From: Methanofervidicoccus sp. A16
Lineage (GTDB): Archaea > AGJL01 > Methanococci > Methanococcales > Methanococcaceae
Assembly (NCBI RefSeq): GCF_003351865.1
Contig: NZ_CP022242.1
Coordinates: 744,001-808,000 of the forward strand
Reading direction: 5' to 3'
Length of the DNA stretch: 64,000 nt
Part shown: positions 57,754 through 64,000 of the stretch, in pieces
How positions within the stretch are numbered: position 1 is the stretch's first letter
Layout: each line of letters begins with the position of its first letter
Translations under genes and position numbers: made by a program
Notes under the pieces: model-generated
Databases searched by the model: none
Seen by the model: only the letters and a program-made list of their open reading frames with translations
What the model was told of the DNA's origin: nothing

Positions 57754-58716
57754 TTACAGTATCTTTTTAAGTGTATCTATTATATCATAGACATCCTCGG
57801 TAGAGAGGGAGTGAATATCAACCTTCTTCATCTCAAGTACTATACCTTTTTTTAATATCCTTTCATATATGGGGCATTTGGTGATGAAGGATTTTCCGTT
57901 ATCCAACTTTATAACTTCATTTACTCTTTTTGACACTTCTCTTGGATCCTCATGTTCCACAAACACACAGACACCTTCTTTACCTCTAAAGTATGCTCCT
58001 TCTAACTCCTCCTTTAAAATATTACAGTATTCTACCAACCTCCTATAGGTCTTCCTCGCATTGAGGGCCTCCTCCTTCATAAGACCGTATATATTCATTA
58101 CCTTGAAGGCTTTTAAGAGACTCTTTAACTCATCTATCTTCCCATTATCCCTGAGAAGATCTCCTATTTTTTTATTTATCCCTATGAATCCTCCATACTC
58201 ACAGTTTATTATCTTGGGAGATCCTGTTGAGCAAACTACTATATCTCCATATCCGCAGGCTCCTCCTACACCTCCAGAGGCATCCTCTACAAGTATCACA
58301 TCCATATCTTCACATACCTTTTTTATCTCCTCCATAGGTTGGCGTACTAAGTAGCCTCCAAGGGTTGTTAAGAATAGGGCATAGATATCATTCTTCCTTA
58401 AGACATCCTCCAGTGTACTTGGATCCACCACACCTAAGTTAGTTTTAAGTTTAACAACGTTAAATTTAAACATTTTTGGATACTCTAAAAAACCTCTCCA
58501 TCCTCCCATATCAGGCACTAAAATATTTTCACATTTCTTTTTTTCAAAACTTTTCAGTATGTAGGATGCCATATATAATCCGGCGTTTCCAGAGGGTAGG
58601 ATAGAGATATCCATCTCGTATTTAAGGAAGTCGTTTATAACAGTTATCAACTCTTTAAGATTTCCTTTAGATTCAAACAAACCTCTTAGGGAGGGTTTTC
58701 TATGCGGAAGTATCAT
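57754..58716 (-). CDS. DegT/aspartate-aminotransferase-fold PLP-dependent protein
   Basis: The 320-residue protein looks like a compact fold-type I PLP enzyme of the DegT/DnrJ group: LPSGNAGLYMASYIL (phosphate loop), ALFLTTLGGYLVRQPMEEIKKVC, VILVEDASGGVGG with the conserved Asp, and CSTGSPKIINCEYGGFIG with the likely PLP Lys. It is shorter than most members (about 370-400). The substrate is unknown, and the neighbours (roadblock gene converging, repeats upstream) give no clue. A role as a sugar or amino-acid aminotransferase is only inferred. The start codon is followed by LPHRKPSLRGLFE. Confidence 0.7.
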   Translation of the reverse strand: MILPHRKPSLRGLFESKGNLKELITVINDFLKYEMDISILPSGNAGLYMASYILKSFEKKKCENILVPDMGGWRGFLEYPKMFKFNVVKLKTNLGVVDPSTLEDVLRKNDIYALFLTTLGGYLVRQPMEEIKKVCEDMDVILVEDASGGVGGACGYGDIVVCSTGSPKIINCEYGGFIGINKKIGDLLRDNGKIDELKSLLKAFKVMNIYGLMKEEALNARKTYRRLVEYCNILKEELEGAYFRGKEGVCVFVEHEDPREVSKRVNEVIKLDNGKSFITKCPIYERILKKGIVLEMKKVDIHSLSTEDVYDIIDTLKKIL

Positions 58717-59319
58717 GGAACCACCAGTTTTTATTATATTTATAATATTGTTAGGAATTATTATCCCAAATTAAAAATTAAGATTGTTAATGATCAAGAT
58801 TGGTTATATAATTAAAAAGAAGTTAATTTTATCTTGCTTTCTGGAAAATGTTTTTGTATATGTTGTTGTATATTATAAAAAATAAGATAAACTTTTCTTA
58901 ATCCTTCTCTATTATATGGATGGAGTCCTTTATACAGGAAAAGACAATCAGGAGTGTTTTTTTACTTTTATTTTGTTTTTTATCTCTTTAAAAGTGGTTA
59001 AATACCTTTTGGATAGAAATAAATATTATCTCTTTGATACTTCCTGAAACACTAAAAAATAGAGAATAATCATTCCAAAATTGTTATAATAAATTTATTA
59101 AAATTATTATTATAGACTAATATTTTTTAGTTATATTCTTAATTTTTTATTTTTCTTTTATTACTTTTACTTTTAAAATATTACTTTAATAAGAATAAAA
59201 TTTAATTAAATAGAAAAATCTTAAAAATTGGTAGGAAGGTAAAAATAAGTAAAAGTAAATCTCGTGGCTATTATCTTCTCATTATTTAGTATACCTAATA
59301 GTTTAGAATTATTTTAATT
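58717..59319. other. Spacer upstream of the PLP-enzyme gene
   Basis: AT-rich, without a supported gene. A GC-richer part at 58830-58960 contains ATGGATGGAGTCCTTTATAC; it matches nothing I recognise. Confidence 0.35.
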
Positions 59320-59663
59320 AACCCTAGTTCCCATCAAAAGGATAGTTTAAAGAATAATAAAAATAATTATAAAAATAATAAAAATAATAAAAAGAATTTA
59401 AAATAAAAACTTCTATCATCCCAGATATAAAATTTTAAAAATAATATTGAAGGAGAATGATCCTCTGTATACCTTCTAATACAGGGATTCAGAATAAGAA
59501 TCTCCTATCTTATCTAAGTGTTCAGAAAGATCCTAGAATGTTTAATAGTTTTTATATATAGATTTTATACTGATTATTTTCATTATGATTTTTATTATAA
59601 CAATTATTATTATTTTTCATTTTTTCATAGTTCTTTTAATCACTACTTGGTGGGAACTAAGGT
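59320..59663 (-). repeat. Family A MITE-like element (copy A7), reverse orientation
   Basis: AACCCTAGTTCCCATCAAAA and GGTGGGAACTAAGGT bound 344 bp. TTTAATT flanks it at 59313-59319 and 59664-59670, a 7-bp direct repeat. The core and arms are very close to copy A4 in the same orientation. An open frame of 76 codons inside it is low-complexity and not counted as a gene. Confidence 0.8.
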
Positions 59664-59789
59664 TTTAATTAATTATTATTTAATTTTAATAAAATTTTTA
59701 ATAATAATTCTTATTTTCATTAGGTTAGAAAATTTTTATAACCATTAAACCAATATATTCAAAAAATAATATATTATCCAACTAATCCC

Positions 59790-60149
59790 TTAGTGATACT
59801 TCTTAATCTCATCTATAATATACTGACAGGCTAAAAATGCCTCCTTTCTATGTCTTGCAAATACGTAGATAGAGGTTATTATATCTCCAACCTTTAAACA
59901 ACCTATATTGTGGTAAACTACTACATCTATAATATCAAATCTCTCAAGAGCGTCCTCTAATATATTCTCTATCTCTTTAGACATATCATTTACAACTATC
60001 CCCTCTGAGGGCACCTTTTTTCCATCTACTATATCGTAGTTTCTTACATAGCCTGTTATAGATACATAGCAACCCATTTCACCCTTATATTTATCTATAA
60101 GTCTCTCTACAGTATCTTTAAATTCCTGATAGTTACTATACACCTTCAT
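59790..60149 (-). CDS. moaE: MoaE-like molybdopterin synthase large subunit, shortened at the C-terminus
   Basis: The 119-residue protein matches MoaE: GCYVSITGYVRNYD, then DIIDVVVYHNIGCLKVGDIITSIYVFARHRKEAFLACQYIIDEIK. MoaE with thiocarboxylated MoaD inserts the dithiolene sulfurs into molybdopterin, needed for the Mo/W enzymes of methanogenesis. It ends with DEIKKYH just where the usual KxxxPIWKKE catalytic lysine segment should follow, and no frameshift restores it. So it is a short archaeal variant or an inactive form. tatD lies 11 bases upstream in the same direction. Confidence 0.8.
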   Translation of the reverse strand: MKVYSNYQEFKDTVERLIDKYKGEMGCYVSITGYVRNYDIVDGKKVPSEGIVVNDMSKEIENILEDALERFDIIDVVVYHNIGCLKVGDIITSIYVFARHRKEAFLACQYIIDEIKKYH

Positions 60150-60160
60150 TCTAACACCAC

Positions 60161-60913
60161 CTACAACCTATAGAAGTCCTTTGCATTTTTATATGTACTC
60201 TCTACTATCTTCTTACTCTCCAATCCTCTTTTCTTCATAAGTAATCTTGTTCTAGGAAGGGCATAGATATCTGATTTCAAACTCCCTAAATCACTACTTA
60301 GTATAAACTTCTTATCGTAGTTCTCTACAATTTCAACAGCCTCTTCTGGACTTATCTTCATAGGTTGTACTGTCAAACCAACATATACATCCATATCTAT
60401 GAGATCTACAGTATCCCTATTTATGTGGTCTATCATTACCAGATCTTCCTCAATCTCTACCTCTTTAAGTATCTTTAGTATCTCCTGTAGAACTTCTCCT
60501 TTGTTCTTCTCCGGTGTATGGATAACTATAGGCATACTGTACTCCATCGCCAATTTAAGTTGCTCCCTTAGGAGATCTTTCTCATCATCCCTTAGATAGT
60601 GAAGCCCAGTTTCACCTATGCCCACAACGTTTTTATCCTCTAGGTATCTTGGCATCTCCTCTATCAACCTGTGCCACTCCTTTGGATATCCCATCGGATG
60701 TACTCCTATAGTCACCTTAACATCTATCCCTGCCATTGAACCTCTCTTAGTCTCCATCTTGATCAGTCTCTCCCAGTGATCGAGGTACACCTCTGGAACA
60801 CTCATCCTATAGGGGTCGTGGGCACAGGTGATAACCATTTCCATACCACATAAGGCCATCTTCTCCAGATCTTCAAAACTTCTAACATCTAGGTGTGTAT
60901 GGGCATCGATCAT
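60161..60913 (-). CDS. TatD-family metal-dependent hydrolase
   Basis: The 250-residue amidohydrolase-fold protein has the metal ligands in order: DAHTHLD (His5, His7), GIGETGLHY (Glu), VIHTPEK (His), IDHINRD (His) and LSSDLGS (Asp). Members include TatD DNases and related phosphoesterases. Archaeal members near this type are poorly studied; a nuclease role is possible but unproven. The first strand carries CAHDPYRMSVPEVYLDHWERL, an archaeal-type variant. moaE follows 11 bases downstream. Confidence 0.85.
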   Translation of the reverse strand: MIDAHTHLDVRSFEDLEKMALCGMEMVITCAHDPYRMSVPEVYLDHWERLIKMETKRGSMAGIDVKVTIGVHPMGYPKEWHRLIEEMPRYLEDKNVVGIGETGLHYLRDDEKDLLREQLKLAMEYSMPIVIHTPEKNKGEVLQEILKILKEVEIEEDLVMIDHINRDTVDLIDMDVYVGLTVQPMKISPEEAVEIVENYDKKFILSSDLGSLKSDIYALPRTRLLMKKRGLESKKIVESTYKNAKDFYRL

Positions 60914-60977
60914 GGAAAATCACCAGTTGATTATAATTATCTCATTCCATTTTTAATCATAATTATAAAAATATTAA

Positions 60978-60985
60978 TTTATATA
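60978..60985 (+). promoter_or_regulatory. TATA box of pus10
   Basis: An exact TTTATATA (with TTTATATAAA almost palindromic) lies about 65 bases before pus10 and about 65 bases from the divergent tatD start, so it could serve either direction. Confidence 0.5.
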
Positions 60986-61048
60986 AATTCCATCGGTGTA
61001 TTATAAAATACTTTTTAACATCATCAAAGGAGTATTAAAGGGATCACT

Positions 61049-62362
61049 ATGGATACAGAGATACTTAAAAGTTATCCACTATGTCATAGATGTTTTGGGA
61101 GATTATACGCCAAATTACTCCATACTTCAAATTACGAGAGAGGAAGATCTATAAAGATGGCAAAGGCCATTGAATTGGAGTCTAAATTGCACAATCTAAA
61201 GGAAAAATCTAAATGTGAAGAAGTGGAGGAAGAAATAGAAAAAATAAAAGAAGAACTATCTTACCTTTACAGAAGTGGATTAACAGAGATAAGGGAGATC
61301 GAAAATGTAGAAGTGGTAGACAGTAGCAAATGTCCCTGGTGCAGAGGTATATTCCAGGAGGAAAACTTAGAAGAGATTCTGGAAAAAACTTTAAAGTTGT
61401 TAAGGGAGTACCAGTACGACACATTCCTAGTTGGTACTATACTCCCTAAATCTGTAAAAAAATTGGAGGAGAGTATAAAAACACCCTATATGGAGAGTAT
61501 AAAACAGGAGTTCAACAGAACTATGGGAAAGTTGCTAGTAGAAAAAACATCTAAAACCGTTGATAGAGAAAATCCCGACATTGTTATCCTCATAAACCCG
61601 TATAAGAAGAAGGTAAGATTACAAGTTACACCTGTATATATAAAAGGAAGGTATAGAAAGTTAGTAAGGGGCATTCCTCAAACTAGATGGCCCTGTGGCT
61701 ACTGTAAAGGAAAAGGATGTGAAAAATGCAACTACACTGGAAAGAAATACAGTACCTCTGTAGAGGAGATAATTGCAGAACCCTTCATGGAGGCCCTAAA
61801 AGGTAAAAGTGAGGCTTTCCATGGTGCTGGAAGGGAGGATATCGATGTAAGAATGCTAGGAGATGGGAGGCCCTTTGTCCTGGAGATAAGGAATCCTAAG
61901 ATTAGGAAAGTAAACTTGGAGGAGATAAAAGAGAAGATAAACAGAAGTGGAATGGTTGAAGTACTTAACTTGGAGTACGGTAGCAAGAAGGATGTAATAC
62001 TATTTAAAAATAAGCCCCATAAAAAGACATACTTGGCACTTGTGGAATGTGAGGAGGAAGTTTCCGATGAGGAACTTTCAGAGTTAGAGAAAAAATTGGA
62101 GAATTTAACCATCTACCAGAGGACTCCTCAACGTGTATCCCATAGAAGGGCTGATCTAGTGAGGATCCGTAAGGTATACAAGGTATGGGCGGAGAGGGTG
62201 GATCCTAAGAGGTTTAAACTCAAGATATACTGTGATGGAGGGTTGTATATAAAAGAATTAATCAGTGGAGACGAGGGAAGAACCACTCCTTCAGTTTCAG
62301 AGATTCTTAATAAAAAATGCGTATGTAAAGAGTTAGATGTTTTGAAGGTTCATGATGAATAA
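61049..62362 (+). CDS. pus10: tRNA pseudouridine synthase Pus10
   Basis: The 437-residue enzyme makes pseudouridine 54 and 55 in the T-loop of archaeal tRNA. The N-terminal zinc/THUMP-like part has Cys12 and Cys15 (YPLCHRCFGRLYAKLL), then SKCPWCRG; CGYCKGKGCEKCNYTGKKY lies in the middle. The catalytic domain has HGAGREDIDVRMLGDGRPFVLEI, with the catalytic Asp in the DIDVRMLG loop, followed by HRRADLVRIRKVY and SGDEGRTTPSVSEIL. Length and layout are complete. AAAGGGATCACT precedes the ATG. Confidence 0.95.
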   Translation: MDTEILKSYPLCHRCFGRLYAKLLHTSNYERGRSIKMAKAIELESKLHNLKEKSKCEEVEEEIEKIKEELSYLYRSGLTEIREIENVEVVDSSKCPWCRGIFQEENLEEILEKTLKLLREYQYDTFLVGTILPKSVKKLEESIKTPYMESIKQEFNRTMGKLLVEKTSKTVDRENPDIVILINPYKKKVRLQVTPVYIKGRYRKLVRGIPQTRWPCGYCKGKGCEKCNYTGKKYSTSVEEIIAEPFMEALKGKSEAFHGAGREDIDVRMLGDGRPFVLEIRNPKIRKVNLEEIKEKINRSGMVEVLNLEYGSKKDVILFKNKPHKKTYLALVECEEEVSDEELSELEKKLENLTIYQRTPQRVSHRRADLVRIRKVYKVWAERVDPKRFKLKIYCDGGLYIKELISGDEGRTTPSVSEILNKKCVCKELDVLKVHDE

Positions 62363-62670
62363 CATTATCTTTATTGCTAATATGTAGTAGTTATTCTAGT
62401 TGTTATCAAGACAAAAAATAATAATTAAAAAATAATTAATAAAAAAATAGAAAAAAGATTAATAAAAGAAATAAAAACTCTTCTTAAAGGATGGATTGAT
62501 AAAAATCTCCAGTTTTTCTAGTATGCAGAATAATTTAAGAGACAAAGATTATATTTTTTTATTTTTTTACCATATTTTGTCTTTTTTAGGTATTAACACT
62601 TTTTAAAACATTTTATTTTTTATAATATTTAATTTTATTACTCTTTTTTTATTATTATAATAATTTAAAT
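62363..62670. other. Spacer downstream of pus10
   Basis: AT-rich with TTCTAGTTGTTATCAAGACA at 62391-62410, a weak match to the repeat termini. No gene is supported. Confidence 0.35.
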
Positions 62671-62926
62671 AACCCTAGTCCCCACCAGTGATAATATAAA
62701 ATAATAATAAAATAAGAAATTAATAATAAAATACGAAATAAGGATAAAACTAAAAAATTAAAAAGTAACCCTACTTGTTCTTCAGTGTCCAAAAAAGGTT
62801 ATATTTTATTTTTTACCTCTATCGGAATTTTATTCCTTTTATTATCCCTCTTAAAACTTTTATAATTTTTATCATAATAATAATTATTATATTTTTAATC
62901 ACAATCTTGATGGGAATTGGGATTTT
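62671..62926 (-). repeat. Family B inverted-repeat element (copy B4), uninterrupted
   Basis: AACCCTAGTCCCCACCAGTG at 62671 and CTTGATGGGAATTGGGATT at the right end bound about 256 bp. The mark CCTACTTGTTCTTCAGTGTC at 62771-62790 is the reverse complement of the B inner block. It is the only unbroken B copy and serves as the reference for the nested ones. A 69-codon open frame inside is hydrophobic low-complexity sequence and is not called as a gene. Confidence 0.65.
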
Positions 62927-63018
62927 ATTTATTTTTATCATAAATTACAGTTATAAACAGAACACTATTTTAAAAATATCATAAATATCATATCTAAATA
63001 AAAAAATAAGAATTTATT

Positions 63019-63371
63019 AACCTTAGTTCCCACCAAGTAGTGATTAAAGGACAATGAAAAAATGAAAAATAATAATAATTGTTATAATAATAAAAATCAT
63101 GATTAAAATGATCAGTATAGAACTATATAAAAACTATTAAACATTCTAGGATCTTTCTGATCACTTAGATAAGATAGAAAATCCTATTCTGGTATTCACT
63201 ATACTAGAAGGTTTACAGAGGATCATTCTCCTTCAATATTATTTTTAAAATTTTGTATCTAGGATAATAGAAGTTTTTATTTTAAAAGTTTTTTCTTATT
63301 TTCTTATTTTTATTATTTTTATAATTATCCTTATTATTTTTTAAATTATCATTTTGATGGGAACTAGGGTT
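63019..63371 (+). repeat. Family A MITE-like element (copy A8)
   Basis: AACCTTAGTTCCCACCAAG and GATGGGAACTAGGGTT bound 353 bp with the conserved core (about 63148-63265; AGGATCTTTCTGATCACTTA). It lies about 90 bp beyond copy B4. Flanks are AT-rich; no certain duplication. Confidence 0.75.
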
Positions 63372-63826
63372 TTAAATTTTTATTTAATTTTAATTATTAT
63401 ATTTTTTTAAGATCCTTAATTAATTCTTATCCATAACTATAGAATAAAAATAAAAATATTTAAAAAATAAAAAACCTCTTATTATTATTTTAGGTGCAAA
63501 TTTTGAAAGTGAAAGAGATATAAAATATCTTTTCTACCCTAAACATTGGAAAACGTGAAACCTTTTCTCTTCTCTTTTGGTTATATCTACTAAATAATTT
63601 TTTATTATAACAGATTCTCTTACCTTATTTTTTAGTATTTAAAAATACCCTAAAATTAATAAAATAATAACTTCCACACACAATATAGATAGAGTTTCAT
63701 TTTCCTCTTTATTCAATACTATTTAATTAATTTTAACAAAAACTAAAATATACAATAATAATCTTTTTATAGTTGATTGGTAAATTATAATTTTCATTAT
63801 CAATATAGAAATAAGGAGGAGTGAGT
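63372..63826. other. Spacer upstream of rpl21e
   Basis: AT-rich with no gene. CTAAACATTGGAAAACGTGA at 63539-63558 faintly resembles a GC-richer island near 16608. A promoter for rpl21e may be CTTTTTATAG near 63763. Confidence 0.35.
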
Positions 63827-64000
63827 ATGGTACAGAGGAGTGAAGGTTTTAGGAGTAAAACAAGAAAAAAACTTAAGAAACACCCAAGAGAGAAGGGAAT
63901 ATATCCTATTACAAGGGCGTTAAAGGAGTACAAAGTAGGAGATATTGTTCACATTGTAATAGATCCTTCAGTACATAAGGGTATGCCCCATCCAAAGTTT
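63827..64000 (+). CDS. rpl21e: 50S ribosomal protein L21e (eL21), N-terminal part
   Basis: The gene runs off the window after 58 codons. The visible part, from [24 protein letters not shown] through [33 protein letters not shown], is the typical start of eL21, a large-subunit protein with an SH3-like fold. AAGGAGGAGTGAG precedes the ATG at 63827. The complete family is about 95-100 residues, so roughly 40 are missing. Confidence 0.95.
   Translation, partial: MVQRSEGFRSKTRKKLKKHPREKGIYPITRALKEYKVGDIVHIVIDPSVHKGMPHPKF

Noticed and set aside
59518-59748. 76-codon frame in family A copy A7
   Set aside because: Tyr/Phe-rich low-complexity product not preserved in the other copies; the repeat is non-coding.
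62775-62984. 69-codon hydrophobic frame in family B copy B4
   Set aside because: Ile/Phe runs from AT-rich arms, not kept in other B copies, no ribosome-binding site.

Overview
The window comes from a hydrogenotrophic, autotrophic methanogen of the order Methanococcales, most likely a thermophilic relative of Methanocaldococcus, Methanotorris or Methanothermococcus. Evidence for this: the gene set (SepCysS, coenzyme M decarboxylase ComD, tyrosine decarboxylase MfnA, FeGP-cofactor radical SAM enzyme HmdB, EhbP, acetyl-CoA synthase, archaeosine TGT, CobS); an A-type ATP synthase with a triplicated proteolipid; ribosome-binding sites built around GGTGAT; and very AT-rich spacers. Genus-level placement is inference. 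No rRNA, tRNA or CRISPR array was recognised.

Layout. 1-244: 3' end of trpG. 1095-7056: HD phosphohydrolase (probably MptB), UPF0201, class I aminotransferase, an unknown gene overlapping hmdB, thrB, and a small conserved gene that closes the ATP synthase operon. 7059-16247: complete A-ATPase operon, transcribed leftward as atpH-I-K-E-C-F-A-B-D. 16816-19508: DUF531, then rpsB, a zinc-finger gene and rps3ae. 21048-27686: pscS-aroE, a PUA/NIP7-like gene, an orphan gene, an intact IS6-type insertion sequence and tgtA. 28090-33452: two DUF4013 membrane-protein genes (one destroyed), mfnA and gatA. 34199-38925: pycA/pycB, fucA, UPF0147 and S6e. 40138-44180: binding protein, methyltransferase, permease and ATPase of an iron/metal-type ABC transporter. 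44539-47927: rpoE, spt4, dephospho-CoA kinase, two ribosomal proteins, comD and asd. 48943-50494: rpiA-hisF. 50841-62362: ACS beta subunit, a PAPS-reductase-like protein, ehbP, a HAD hydrolase, cobS, a roadblock protein, a PLP enzyme, moaE, tatD and pus10. 63827 to the end: start of rpl21e.

The main unexplained structure is a set of non-coding mobile repeats in the gene-poor spacers. I see eight full copies of a family, here called A, of about 290-360 bp. They have terminal inverted repeats resembling AACCYTAGTTCCCAYCAA, a strongly conserved core of about 120 bp, and 7-bp direct repeats at several insertion points. Two further families (B and C) share the termini but have unrelated cores. Copies are nested in one another, and one A copy has split a DUF4013 gene and left a 7-bp target duplication. 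No transposase in the window matches these ends, so they look like MITE-type elements mobilised from elsewhere.

Many genes need a start correction because the GTG of the Shine-Dalgarno GGTG is easily mistaken for a start codon. Several genes clearly start at TTG, and hisF appears to start at AUC.
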